Shown: positions 8,731 to 16,974 of the stretch, piece after piece
Layout: each line of letters starts with the position of its first letter
How positions within the stretch are numbered: position 1 is the stretch's first letter
From: Rickettsiales endosymbiont of Peranema trichophorum
Lineage (GTDB): Bacteria > Pseudomonadota > Alphaproteobacteria > Rickettsiales > Midichloriaceae
Reading direction: 5' to 3'
Length of the DNA: 42,157 bases
Assembly: GCF_004210275.1 (NCBI RefSeq)
Contig: NZ_SCFA01000002.1
Span: 1-42,157, forward strand
The notes under the pieces: model-generated
Told to the model about the DNA's origin: nothing
Seen by the model: the letters and a program-made list of their open reading frames with translations, nothing else
The model's database searches: none
Made by a program: the position numbers and the translations under genes

Positions 8731-9184
8731 TATCCGTAGCGTTATAAGCTTGATGCAGTTGTTTAATTTTTATGAGCTCTATGCAGCTTTCTGTAGCCTT
8801 TGCAGCAACCTCCATGATCTTCCGTAATAACCCATCAGAACAAGGGGTGATGTTGACGATACCAAAACCAACCGGAAGAGTAAAATGCATCGCCAAGTCA
8901 TTAACTCCCCTCACACACTCCAAGTATTCCAGGTTGTACATATCGTTCACTGGACCAGTTCCGTCGTCTGATTGCCTCATGATAGCCCCCAGTATTATTA
9001 CACCATCATACTCAAAGGAATCCAGTACTATACCTAAAACCGATGGCACCCCAACGATTTGTGGAGCTGTCACACTATCGTAGTCTATACCATACTTATC
9101 CAAAGTAGATACAGCCCCTGAAGTGAACATACTTTCAACTTCCAAACTTGAGTTTGCAACAATTATCAACACTTTATCGTTCAT
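8708..9184 (-). CDS. ribH: Divergent lumazine-synthase (RibH)-like protein
   Basis: RibH makes 6,7-dimethyl-8-ribityllumazine, the penultimate step of riboflavin synthesis, in a 60-mer or smaller shell. The order and spacing of hydrophobic strands (KVLIIVANSS, YDGVIILGA, LPVGFGIV) and the position before nusB fit RibH. The catalytic landmarks do not. The usual RG-x-T-x-H block after the third strand is replaced by MRQSDDGTGPVND plus an insertion of about eight residues. The EQA helix start is replaced by NITPCSDGLL, and the G-A-x-E-x-P motif is not recognisable. The chosen ATG at 9184 gives 158 residues; the longer frame to 9250 runs into tRNA-Leu and is not credible. Either a non-catalytic relative or a very divergent enzyme is possible. 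The call rests partly on context. Confidence 0.6.
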   Translation of the reverse strand: MNDKVLIIVANSSLEVESMFTSGAVSTLDKYGIDYDSVTAPQIVGVPSVLGIVLDSFEYDGVIILGAIMRQSDDGTGPVNDMYNLEYLECVRGVNDLAMHFTLPVGFGIVNITPCSDGLLRKIMEVAAKATESCIELIKIKQLHQAYNATDSGQYKHN

Positions 9185-9202
9185 GACACCGATTTGATTG
9201 AG

Positions 9203-9293
9203 TGGTGCGGATGGAGGGACTTGAACCCACACATCATATGTATTAGACACCAGATCCTAAGTCTGGCGCGTCTACCAATTTCGCCACATCCGC
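9203..9293 (-). tRNA. tRNA-Leu (anticodon TAG)
   Basis: The minus strand gives a 91-base class II tRNA with the CCA end encoded. The acceptor stem is GCGGATG/CATCCGC with discriminator A. The D arm contains TGGCGAAATTGGTAGACGC, typical of tRNA-Leu. The anticodon stem CCAGA/TCTGG encloses CTTAGGA, giving TAG. A long variable arm follows (TGTCTAATACATATGATG region), then GGTTCAAGTCC. It lies 18 bases upstream of the RibH-like gene and is probably cotranscribed with it. Confidence 0.95.
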
Positions 9294-9317
9294 AATTAAG
9301 AGAACTTAACACAGGTT

Positions 9318-9346
9318 ATTATAACAGCCTCACTATCTCATTTCAC
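9318..9346 (-). promoter_or_regulatory. Promoter for tRNA-Leu and ribH-nusB
   Basis: On the minus strand GTGAAA (9346-9341) and a perfect TATAAT (9323-9318) are separated by 17 bases. Transcription would begin about 18 bases before the tRNA-Leu 5' end. The -10 is consensus; the -35 matches 4 of 6 positions. This is the strongest promoter-like match noticed in the window. Confidence 0.6.
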
Positions 9347-9701
9347 TATTAATTTACAAAGCTGATTATTATATGTTAGAGCACTGATAGATATGTATAG
9401 TATCTTCAGTCCATTAATACAATCAATATCTTCAAGTAATATTAATAGTTCATAGCGATTTCAGTCAATAAGTGAATGACAAGATCCAAGGCATAATATG
9501 AAATGTCGGCAATCAATTATGTGCAAAAGCTGGTGTATTATCACAATTATCAGGTACCCACTGTTGCTTGAATTCAGATATTAGTATCACTGTGCACTAT
9601 GACAATTCACCGTTGTGATTTTTACATACAGTTTGCATTGATCTACAGAATATGTTAGGTGTAGAGCATATAGTCCGTTCGTGTAATGTAAAAGCTGCCA
9701 A
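9347..9701. other. AT-rich intergenic region before proC
   Basis: About 355 bases separate the tRNA-Leu promoter from proC, and no coding frame or RNA gene could be recognised. A TATAGT at 9669-9674 is placed as a possible -10 for the proC operon, with a leader of about 20 bases, but no matching -35 was found. Nothing else structured was seen. Confidence 0.4.
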
Positions 9702-10508
9702 ATGAAAGTTTTATTGATTGGATGTGGCAATATCGGCTCTGCTTTGCTTAAGCTATGGGTTGATCAAGGTACTTGTACTTCTGTTGTTGTGGTGAACCCA
9801 CAGCTAGTAGACGCTGAAGAGTTTTCTAGCCACACTCATGTAAAGTTTGTCATCACCTTTGAGCAAATACCGCATGACTTTGTTGAAGATATTGTTGTAA
9901 TCGCAGTCAAACCCCAGAACCTCGATGCAGTAGTCACTAGCTTAAAAGATAGGGCAAATAATGCGCTTGTCGTTTCGGTGCTTGCAGCTACTAAACTACA
10001 AAGACTGCATAACCTCCTTCCAATGCATAAGAATATTATTCGCGTCATGCCCAATATTGCAATCAAAACTGGTAACAGTATAAACCTCACGTTTGCTGAT
10101 ACTGGTATACAAGATGCATTTATTGAGCTTTTTGAGAGACTTTTTGGTGCAACGGGAGATATCATATTTCTGAAGCATGAACTCAGCATCGATATGTTGA
10201 CACCTGTTGCCGGCTCCGGCCCAGCCTATTTCTTTTTATTAGCCGACTTACTATACTCCGAAGCTAGGAAGATATCACTTAATGATATTGAGGCAAAAAA
10301 AATGATCGACAGGCTATTCGTCGGTGCAGCAAGCATGATTCAACAAGACGTTCAATATGAGGACATGATCAAATCAGTGGCAAGTAAGGGTGGCGTTACT
10401 GAAGCCGCTTTAAATGTGATGCGCACGAATATGACCGATGTGCTTCAAAGATCACTTGATTCAGCACTTGTTAGACTTGGTGAGATGTCGGATGAGAGTA
10501 GTCATTAA
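9702..10508 (+). CDS. proC: Pyrroline-5-carboxylate reductase
   Basis: ProC reduces pyrroline-5-carboxylate to proline with NAD(P)H, the last step of proline synthesis. The 268-residue protein begins with a Rossmann motif (LLIGCGNIGSALLKLW) and ends with the family signature region: GSGPAYFFLLADLL, then a dimerisation helix and SVASKGGVTEAALNVM. Length is standard. ATG at 9702 is the first in frame, without a strong ribosome site. It leads a proC-proB-proA operon and its last 17 bases overlap the proB start. Cytoplasmic. Confidence 0.95.
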   Translation: MKVLLIGCGNIGSALLKLWVDQGTCTSVVVVNPQLVDAEEFSSHTHVKFVITFEQIPHDFVEDIVVIAVKPQNLDAVVTSLKDRANNALVVSVLAATKLQRLHNLLPMHKNIIRVMPNIAIKTGNSINLTFADTGIQDAFIELFERLFGATGDIIFLKHELSIDMLTPVAGSGPAYFFLLADLLYSEARKISLNDIEAKKMIDRLFVGAASMIQQDVQYEDMIKSVASKGGVTEAALNVMRTNMTDVLQRSLDSALVRLGEMSDESSH

Positions 10509-11325
10509 GGTTGGTACTCAAAGTATATTGACAAGCTCAGGAGCTCCTGTCCTAAAAACGATTCGCTCACTTACTACACAGATAGCGTTTCTTAAGCGAC
10601 AAGGACATGAGGTGCTCCTAGTTAGTTCTGGCGCTGTATGTCTTGGAAGAGGTGTAGCACAGCGGTACTTTGGTAAGGCATATGGCACATCACTGAGAGA
10701 AAAACAGGTTTTAGCATCGTTAGGCCAACATTCCCTTATTAACATTTACTGCAAACTTTTTTTAAAGCACAATTACTTGACGTCCCAAATATTGGTCACC
10801 AGACACGATTTTGAAACACGACAACATTCTCTGAACATCCTAGAATTGGTTGAGGAGCTATTACGTGACAAGCACATTATACCAATAATTAATGAGAATG
10901 ACGCCATAGCAATTGCACAATGTATGTTTCTTGATAATGACGAACTATCAGGATTAATCGCCGAGCAGATCAAAGCTGACAAGCTTGTCATTTTGACAAA
11001 CACCGATGGTGTATACAACCAATATCCAGATAATCCTGAGGCAAAAGTGATACGGGTCATAGATCCAAGTGGGGAATGGCCGGACATATCAACGACCAAA
11101 AGCACTCATGGAAGAGGTGGAATGGTCAGTAAGCTTAGCACAGCTAAAAAAATGTCCCAAATTGGGGTAGTGACACACATCGCATCTGTCAATCATGAGG
11201 ATGTTCTTAACAAGATAGTTAAAGGAGAGCAAGTCGGAACAACTATTCTGGCACTACCCAATCAACAAAATAAAGAATCGCATCTTGATGCTGTATTTGC
11301 CAACCCAATATTCTGTAATCACTAA
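10492..11325 (+). CDS. proB: Glutamate 5-kinase, kinase domain only
   Basis: ProB phosphorylates glutamate to glutamyl-5-phosphate, the committed step of proline synthesis. The 277 residues comprise only the amino-acid kinase domain: VIKVGTQSI at the N terminus, VSSGAV, PIINENDAI, TNTDGVY, and GRGGMVSKLSTAKKM. The C-terminal PUA domain found in the E. coli enzyme (367 residues) is absent, as in a number of bacteria. I chose ATG at 10492, which starts MRVVIKVGTQS as the family does and has GGTGAG 7 bases upstream. A longer frame opening at 10438 would lie inside proC. It overlaps proC by 17 bases and precedes proA by 16. Confidence 0.93.
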   Translation: MRVVIKVGTQSILTSSGAPVLKTIRSLTTQIAFLKRQGHEVLLVSSGAVCLGRGVAQRYFGKAYGTSLREKQVLASLGQHSLINIYCKLFLKHNYLTSQILVTRHDFETRQHSLNILELVEELLRDKHIIPIINENDAIAIAQCMFLDNDELSGLIAEQIKADKLVILTNTDGVYNQYPDNPEAKVIRVIDPSGEWPDISTTKSTHGRGGMVSKLSTAKKMSQIGVVTHIASVNHEDVLNKIVKGEQVGTTILALPNQQNKESHLDAVFANPIFCNH

Positions 11326-11341
11326 TCCCTGACACTTACTT

Positions 11342-12586
11342 ATGGAGCTGCTCGATAAAATCAAAAACGTCAAACAAGTAAGCCATAAGATTAGTAATCT
11401 TACAGACGCTGCGAGAAATAACGTTTTAGAGTCGTTAGCATCTTCATTACGTGATAACATTACAGCGATTATTACCGCAAATAAGATAGATTTGGACAAC
11501 ATGAAGGAAAAAGATGCAGTCTATGATCGTTTGTTGCTGGATGAAAACAGGATACTTGGCATTGCTCGCGATGTTGAAGAGGTCACCAAATTTGCCTCAC
11601 CAATAGGGAAAGTGCTGGAGAAGAAAATGGCGCCTAATGGTCTTGTGATCACCAAGGTATCAGTACCTATAGGTGTTGTCGCTGTCGTCTACGAATCAAG
11701 GCCCAATGTCACTGTCGACGTGTTTTCATTGTGTTTCAAAAGCGGAAATAGCTGCATTTTAAAAGGAGGAAAAGAGGCGTATCACACGAATAACGTATTA
11801 GTTAGCTTGATTCAAAGCACTTTGGAACGACAAGGTGTAGACAAGAATGCTGTAATGTTGTTGTCATCTAACAGGGATGATGTACATACCTTATTACAGG
11901 CCGAAGATCTTGTCGACGCATGTATTCCAAGAGGTAGCAACTCTTTAATAGACTTTGTCAGAAAGAATTCCACCATACCCGTAATTGAAACAGGAAGTGG
12001 TGTAGTCCATATCTACTTTGATTTATATGGGGAAGTGCTAAAGGGACGCAATATCATTGATAATGCCAAGACTAGAAGGGTCAGCGTATGTAATGCGTTA
12101 GATTGTCTCTTAGTACATAGAGAGCGTCTTAAAGATCTATATGATATAGTTGAACCACTTCAAAGATCACATGTTGAACTATTCGTAGATCATGAAGCTT
12201 TTGATGTACTTCAAGGACAATACCCTTCACACCTCATCTTCCATGCCAGTGGTCAAGACTATGGTAGAGAATTTTTATCCCACAAAATGGCAATCAGGAC
12301 AGTCGATTCTGTGTCATCAGCAGTTGCACATATCTCAAAGTACACATCTGGACACAGCGAGTGTATTATCACCGAAAACGAAGCAATTGCAGAGTGTTTC
12401 ACGACAGATATCGATAGCGCTGTAATTTACGTCAATGCTTCTACAGCTTTCACAGACGGAGGAGAATTTGGTATGGGAGCAGAAATAGGAATCAGCACAC
12501 AAAAACTCCATGCCCGTGGACCTATGGGGCTTGAAGCATTAACAAGTTATAAGTGGATTGTATACGGTAACGGACAAATTAGGTGA
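11342..12586 (+). CDS. proA: Glutamate-5-semialdehyde dehydrogenase (gamma-glutamyl phosphate reductase)
   Basis: ProA reduces glutamyl-5-phosphate to glutamate-5-semialdehyde with NADPH; the product cyclises to the substrate of ProC. The 414-residue length is normal. The aldehyde-dehydrogenase fold shows [17 protein letters not shown], the [13 protein letters not shown] block, [13 protein letters not shown], the catalytic cysteine (C250 in [10 protein letters not shown]), and the C-terminal signature [22 protein letters not shown]. Relatives usually have GAG where this has GSG. It is the third gene of the operon. All three enzymes for glutamate-to-proline are therefore intact and contiguous. 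Confidence 0.96.
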   Translation: MELLDKIKNVKQVSHKISNLTDAARNNVLESLASSLRDNITAIITANKIDLDNMKEKDAVYDRLLLDENRILGIARDVEEVTKFASPIGKVLEKKMAPNGLVITKVSVPIGVVAVVYESRPNVTVDVFSLCFKSGNSCILKGGKEAYHTNNVLVSLIQSTLERQGVDKNAVMLLSSNRDDVHTLLQAEDLVDACIPRGSNSLIDFVRKNSTIPVIETGSGVVHIYFDLYGEVLKGRNIIDNAKTRRVSVCNALDCLLVHRERLKDLYDIVEPLQRSHVELFVDHEAFDVLQGQYPSHLIFHASGQDYGREFLSHKMAIRTVDSVSSAVAHISKYTSGHSECIITENEAIAECFTTDIDSAVIYVNASTAFTDGGEFGMGAEIGISTQKLHARGPMGLEALTSYKWIVYGNGQIR

Positions 12587-12653
12587 TCCCCTGCTTGACA
12601 AGTTATCAAAGGGTGATAGGTTTGAGGACGTTATAAACATACCGATTAATACT

Positions 12654-12977
12654 ATGACACACGTTGTGACTGAAAACTGTATCAAGTGCAAATTCACAGA
12701 CTGCGTAGAAGTGTGTCCTGTAAACTGCTTTCACGAAGGTGAAAACATGCTTGTAATCAATCCAGATGAGTGTATAGATTGCGGAGTATGTGTTGCTGAA
12801 TGTCCTGCTGAAGCTATCTCAGCTGAGTCTCCAGCACTGATTGATTGGATGGAGCTTAACGCTAAACATGCCAAGATATGGCCAAGAATATCAGACAAGA
12901 AGCTGCCTAAAAAGGATGCAGAAGCACACAATGGTGAACCTGGGAAATTTAACAAGTACTTCACGGAAAATCTCTGA
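12654..12977 (+). CDS. fdxA: Seven-iron ferredoxin (FdxA type)
   Basis: A small cytoplasmic electron carrier of 107 residues. The N terminus holds a [3Fe-4S]/[4Fe-4S] pattern: C9, C12, C17, C21-P, C25, then C40-x2-C43-x2-C46-x3-C50-P. This is the arrangement of Azotobacter ferredoxin I and alphaproteobacterial FdxA. The C-terminal tail ([19 protein letters not shown]) is typical too. I chose ATG at 12654, beginning [13 protein letters not shown]; the frame is open further upstream into the end of proA, without conserved sequence. It lies 67 bases after proA and may be read from the proline operon. Its redox partners are not in the window. Confidence 0.93.
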   Translation: MTHVVTENCIKCKFTDCVEVCPVNCFHEGENMLVINPDECIDCGVCVAECPAEAISAESPALIDWMELNAKHAKIWPRISDKKLPKKDAEAHNGEPGKFNKYFTENL

Positions 12978-13077
12978 TACCAATTCTCATTTTTAAATGA
13001 TTCAAAACGGATTTTGTGAAACTCGGCTCTGCCCACGTATTTACAATACCCTTACGCAGCCTCATCCTCAAATCCAT

Positions 13078-13108
13078 TTGCCTGATTTAATCTGAAATTT
13101 GGTATAAT
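13078..13108 (+). promoter_or_regulatory. Orphan plus-strand promoter-like site
   Basis: TTGCCT (13078-13083) and TATAAT (13103-13108) lie 19 bases apart, and the -10 is preceded by TGG, an extended -10 context. No coding frame follows on the plus strand. A transcript from here would run into the antisense strand of the HlyD-family gene. It might be a small RNA, an antisense transcript, or chance. The spacing is longer than ideal. Confidence 0.3.
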
Positions 13109-13200
13109 TATCACCTGTTGTAGTGCCTCTCGCAACGAACGTATTGCTCTCCGTGTCACTGCAGTGTCCCGTCCTTTTAAGCGCTCTGCTCTTCCAATAT

Positions 13201-13224
13201 CAACTGCAATTACAAGCGCAGTTG
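13201..13224 (-). terminator. Hairpin directly after the HlyD-family gene
   Basis: On the minus strand CAACTGC (13224-13218) pairs with GCAGTTG (13207-13201) around a 10-base loop, immediately after the TAA of the type I secretion adaptor gene. No U-tract follows, so intrinsic termination would be weak; it may stabilise the 3' end. Position supports a 3'-end role. Confidence 0.4.
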
Positions 13225-14724
13225 TTAAGCTTCTTTGAAGGCTTTGTGGAAGCTGTCTATGATAGGACTAAGCATGTATTGTAGGAAGGTTCTTTCTCCC
13301 TTCACTATAAACACATCTACCGGCATCCCTGGACTTAACTTCATATCATAGTTGATCCTTTCCAGCTCACTTTGATCAAAGCTAACCCTCACTATGTACG
13401 GCTGCTGCGATGGATGCAATCTCTCGTCATAATGCTTATCCGCTGACACATACACAACCCTCCCCTCTACTCTTGGCACCAATCTCGTCTTATATGCACT
13501 TAACTGTATCCTCACCAATAATCCAGGATGTACGCTCTCTATGTCTTTCGGTAATACTTGTACCTCCGCTAATAGCTCATCATCCTGCGGTATTATCTCC
13601 ATCAATGGTGTCGCTGGATGTATCACACCTCCTACCGTATGGTATTTCATGTGTGCTACTATACCATCACTTGGTGACTTTATCACCGTCCTCTCCAAGA
13701 TATCCTTTGATGCTTCGTATTCCTCTTCAAAGTACAGCACCTTCTCGTGCGCCTCTCTCAGCTCTCTGTTCAATTCCTCATTGTGCCTGTGCTCCCAGTT
13801 GAACCTCTCTATCTCTTTCGTTAGCTTCAATGCTTCGTACTCTTCTATCCTTCCTTTAATGTCCGATATTCTACCTTCCATATCCTCTAACGCTCTTCGA
13901 TACTGAAACAAGTCACTCTTCCTTACATGCCCTTCCTTGTACAATTCCTCCGCATCCTCAACCTGCTCCTTTAGTAGCCTATACTGTGATTCCAGCGCCT
14001 TCAACGTCTCCCTATGGGAACCCGCAAGCGCCTTGAACCTTTCTATCTCCTTCTTCTCAGCTTCTATCTTCCCATTTAAAAATCTCATCTTCGCTTCAAA
14101 CAATAACCTCTGGTTCTGTATCATTTGCAATACTTCTGGAACACTCATGTCAAATAGCTCACCCTTAAACTCAAGCTCCTTTGCTCCCAATTGTTCTCCC
14201 AGCAACCTTACCTCCACTGCCTTCCAAATCCTTAGCTGACTCAACGACTGCTCCACCTTCGCCTTCGCAGCCTTATCGCTTAGCACCATCAATTCCTGAC
14301 CAGCTCTTACACTCTCTCCGTCCCTCACTAGTATCTTCTCTATCACACCTCCTTCCTTGTGTTGTATCGTCTTTCTGTTCTCACTCAGTACTACCGAACC
14401 GTGCGCTATAACCGCACTATCCAATGGTGCCAGTCCTCCCCACACCACAAACACCATAAACGCTATCAGTATCGTCACAAGCGCAAACCTTATCGGCTTT
14501 TTAATCATTTCACTTAGCTCTTCAAAACCCTTCATCTGAGCAACTATTCCATCCACGTCGCATGATGACATGAAACTTCTCACATCATTGTAAAGAGTCC
14601 GCAACCAACCTATGTAACCTTTCGCAACGCTACATGTTGTAGCACACCACTCTTTCCCACACCTAGATACACTTCCTTCTTCAGAACTCTTCGGCGTAAC
14701 GTCTTTTAATTCTATTCCTGTCAT
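13225..14724 (-). CDS. Type I secretion membrane-fusion protein (HlyD/PrtE family)
   Basis: This periplasmic adaptor links an inner-membrane ABC exporter to a TolC-type outer-membrane channel. The 499 residues comprise a cytoplasmic N terminus, one membrane helix (about 79-96, ending VFVVWGGLAPLDSAV), a lipoyl half-motif (HGSVVLSENRKTIQHKEGG), long coiled coils (about 150-340), then TVIKSPSDGIVAHMKYHTVGGV and a beta-rich end with the typical PGMPVDVFI. The part before the membrane helix is about 78 residues, longer than in most relatives, and holds four cysteines (22, 27, 31, 55). ATG at 14724 is 2 bases after the ABC gene stop. Its codons favour G at the third position more than most neighbouring genes (by eye). 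The substrate is unknown. Confidence 0.92.
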   Translation of the reverse strand: MTGIELKDVTPKSSEEGSVSRCGKEWCATTCSVAKGYIGWLRTLYNDVRSFMSSCDVDGIVAQMKGFEELSEMIKKPIRFALVTILIAFMVFVVWGGLAPLDSAVIAHGSVVLSENRKTIQHKEGGVIEKILVRDGESVRAGQELMVLSDKAAKAKVEQSLSQLRIWKAVEVRLLGEQLGAKELEFKGELFDMSVPEVLQMIQNQRLLFEAKMRFLNGKIEAEKKEIERFKALAGSHRETLKALESQYRLLKEQVEDAEELYKEGHVRKSDLFQYRRALEDMEGRISDIKGRIEEYEALKLTKEIERFNWEHRHNEELNRELREAHEKVLYFEEEYEASKDILERTVIKSPSDGIVAHMKYHTVGGVIHPATPLMEIIPQDDELLAEVQVLPKDIESVHPGLLVRIQLSAYKTRLVPRVEGRVVYVSADKHYDERLHPSQQPYIVRVSFDQSELERINYDMKLSPGMPVDVFIVKGERTFLQYMLSPIIDSFHKAFKEA

Positions 14725-14726
14725 TG

Positions 14727-16427
14727 TTATATCACCTGCTGTGTTTTATTTAGTTGCGATAATACTTCGTCCCTCTTACCCATCGTCACCATACCTCCAT
14801 CTCTCAGCACCATAATCTTATCAACTATGCTCAATATGCTACTCCTATGTGATATCAAAATACACGTCATCTTCCTTTCCTTCGCTACTGATAGCGCCGT
14901 ACTAAGTGCAACCTCACCAGAGCTGTCAAGATTGGAGTTTGGTTCATCCAGTACTAAAATCTTTGGATCTCCGTAAAAGGCCCTTGCCAACGCCAACCTT
15001 TGCTTCTGTCCTCCAGACAACACAGAACCATCATACCCTATCTCTGTGTCGTACCCTTTTGGTAGTTGCAGTATCATCTCATGTATACCCGCTATCTGAG
15101 CCGCTATCACAACATCTTCAGATGACGCATCCGCATCCATCCTGGCAATGTTGTCCTTCACCGTTCCACCAAACAATTCAATATCCTGTGGTAGGTACCC
15201 AATGTACTGCCCTAGTTGATTTCTCTTCCAATCCTTTAAGCTAGCATCATCTACTCTCACCACACCCAACGACGGCTGTAGCCCTCCTACCACCAGCTTT
15301 GCTAACGTCGTCTTTCCAGAACCACTTGGACCTATAATCGCCAACATCTCGCCAGCTCCTAATGAAAAGTTGACACCCTTAACAATGTGCTTTTGAACAC
15401 CTTGTGGTGCAAAATACAGGTTCTCTACGTCTATCTTACCCTCAGGAGCAGGTAATTCCATTCTGTTCTCAACCTTCTCCGTAACCTCATATGACTTGCT
15501 TAAGCGCTCATAGGCCTTCCTGCAGTTTACAAAACCTTTCCATGAAGCTATTGCCTGCTCAAATGGAGCAAGCGCCCTACCTATCAATGAGGAGCTAGCT
15601 ATGATAGCACCAGTTGACATCTCATTGTTGATAACAAGGTACGCACCTATACCTGTAACCAGCACCTGCAAAAACATTCTAATGAACTTTGTAATCTCCG
15701 TCAAAACACTCTGGCGCTTTCCAACTAAAGCTTGTACACCTTGTACATGCGTGTTCACCTTCTGCCAGCTTTTGATAATGTTATTGAGGAATCCCATCAC
15801 CTCTATCACTTCCGCATTCCTGGTGGCCTGGTCCACATGCTTCATGCTCTTAATAAAGCCCTCATTGTTGGCATCATGTAGAGGCTTTGTAAGCCTGTCA
15901 GACAGTATAGCAAAGCCAACCAATATGACACCTCCAATAACAGCAAGTGCACCCATGTATATGTGTATGATAAAGAGAGCGATGATAAATATTATAGCCC
16001 ATGGAGTATCAAGAATGGTCAACAAGGGTAGGCTAGTCATGTATGTCTTAATGGTCTGCAAATCCCTAAGCTGCTGGCTTCCAATGTTCACCTTTGACTC
16101 AAGCGACATTCTCACAGAGCAGCTAAATACACCCTCTGATAGCTGCTTTTCTATCCACGCTCCCATCTGTAACATGGCAAAAGAACGTGCAGCCTGCAAA
16201 AGTGACATCAAGCCAAGCGCAAGGCCTATAACTAGCGTCAACATAAATAAAGTATCAAGGTTACCGCTAGATATAACTCTATCCAGCACCTGCATTGAGT
16301 ATATTGGCGTCGCCAACATCAGCATGTTTAAAATACATCCAAATACTAAAACGTATTTAAACATTAATTTGCACTTTGCTAGGGTCAGCTTCAAGGGATT
16401 GTGTTCTGTAATATTACTGGTAACCAT
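14727..16427 (-). CDS. Type I secretion ABC transporter (PrtD-like permease/ATPase)
   Basis: This inner-membrane exporter powers one-step secretion of proteins carrying C-terminal signals. The 566 residues form an N-terminal transmembrane domain with several hydrophobic helices (residues 24-45, 58-78, 140-180, 250-285). The ATPase domain follows: Walker A GPSGSGKT (366-373), Q-loop LPQDIELFG, signature LSGGQ (470-474), Walker B LVLDEP (491-496) and switch histidine H527. There is no N-terminal C39 peptidase or peptidase-like domain, so this is the PrtD/AprD type used for proteases and lipases and, in Rickettsiales, for repeat-containing effectors. It is cotranscribed with the adaptor gene downstream. 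The outer-membrane partner is probably the tolC-family gene at 27 kb. Confidence 0.93.
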   Translation of the reverse strand: MVTSNITEHNPLKLTLAKCKLMFKYVLVFGCILNMLMLATPIYSMQVLDRVISSGNLDTLFMLTLVIGLALGLMSLLQAARSFAMLQMGAWIEKQLSEGVFSCSVRMSLESKVNIGSQQLRDLQTIKTYMTSLPLLTILDTPWAIIFIIALFIIHIYMGALAVIGGVILVGFAILSDRLTKPLHDANNEGFIKSMKHVDQATRNAEVIEVMGFLNNIIKSWQKVNTHVQGVQALVGKRQSVLTEITKFIRMFLQVLVTGIGAYLVINNEMSTGAIIASSSLIGRALAPFEQAIASWKGFVNCRKAYERLSKSYEVTEKVENRMELPAPEGKIDVENLYFAPQGVQKHIVKGVNFSLGAGEMLAIIGPSGSGKTTLAKLVVGGLQPSLGVVRVDDASLKDWKRNQLGQYIGYLPQDIELFGGTVKDNIARMDADASSEDVVIAAQIAGIHEMILQLPKGYDTEIGYDGSVLSGGQKQRLALARAFYGDPKILVLDEPNSNLDSSGEVALSTALSVAKERKMTCILISHRSSILSIVDKIMVLRDGGMVTMGKRDEVLSQLNKTQQVI

Positions 16428-16598
16428 ACTATGTCTTCTTCATAAAATTTGTTTCTAGCACAATAACCGACTTGAATGTTGTACTATGTATAAGTGATGC
16501 AGATAGTTACTTCATAATACATTTTCAAGTAGTAGAAGTCAATTTTCTGTGTAAGTAAATGGTATTTCAAAAATTTTGATACTCATTACAACATTTTG

Positions 16599-16958
16599 CT
16601 ATACTAAATTATTATTCGTTAAAAATTTTAAACGAGCTTCGTCCAATGTTTTAGCGACCACCACATCTTTAAGCTTGTAGCCCATCCTGAGGTATTTTTG
16701 CTGCAGCCAAGTATGTGCAGATAATCCTATGTACAGCGATAACATCACAGCAAATATCGATGCAGAACGATTACATAGCCCCAAGGAATTAATTACCAAC
16801 AACAGGACTAGGAAACACAATAACTGCTTCCACATTCTGTGGTATAACATCCACAGCGGCCCAAAAAACATAGCAACCAAGGAAAAGTCTTCAGGAACCT
16901 CAAGCATCTTTTCAAAAGAGTCGCCCTGCCCTTTACTGAAAAACGTTACAACTTTCAT
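16599..16958 (-). CDS. DUF2628 family membrane protein
   Basis: A small inner-membrane protein of 119 residues. The pattern FSLVAMFFGPLWMLYHRMWKQLL followed by two hydrophobic segments (about 43-60 and 66-85) matches the DUF2628 family common in alphaproteobacteria; its biochemical role is not known. The soluble N terminus is about 25 residues and the C-terminal tail is basic. It lies 16 bases downstream of bcp on the same strand and may share its transcript. Family assignment is from the aromatic and proline pattern, so confidence is moderate. Confidence 0.7.
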   Translation of the reverse strand: MKVVTFFSKGQGDSFEKMLEVPEDFSLVAMFFGPLWMLYHRMWKQLLCFLVLLLVINSLGLCNRSASIFAVMLSLYIGLSAHTWLQQKYLRMGYKLKDVVVAKTLDEARLKFLTNNNLV

Positions 16959-16974
16959 AATTTTATGCTTACAT

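Noticed and set aside
9185-9250. Longer start for the RibH-like gene
   Set aside because: The extra 22 codons are read from within the tRNA-Leu gene and have no family similarity; ATG at 9184 is the credible start.
15601-16458. 285-codon plus-strand frame opposite the ABC transporter
   Set aside because: Antisense to a clear gene and without recognisable domains; apparent membrane segments mirror the hydrophobic codons of the real gene.
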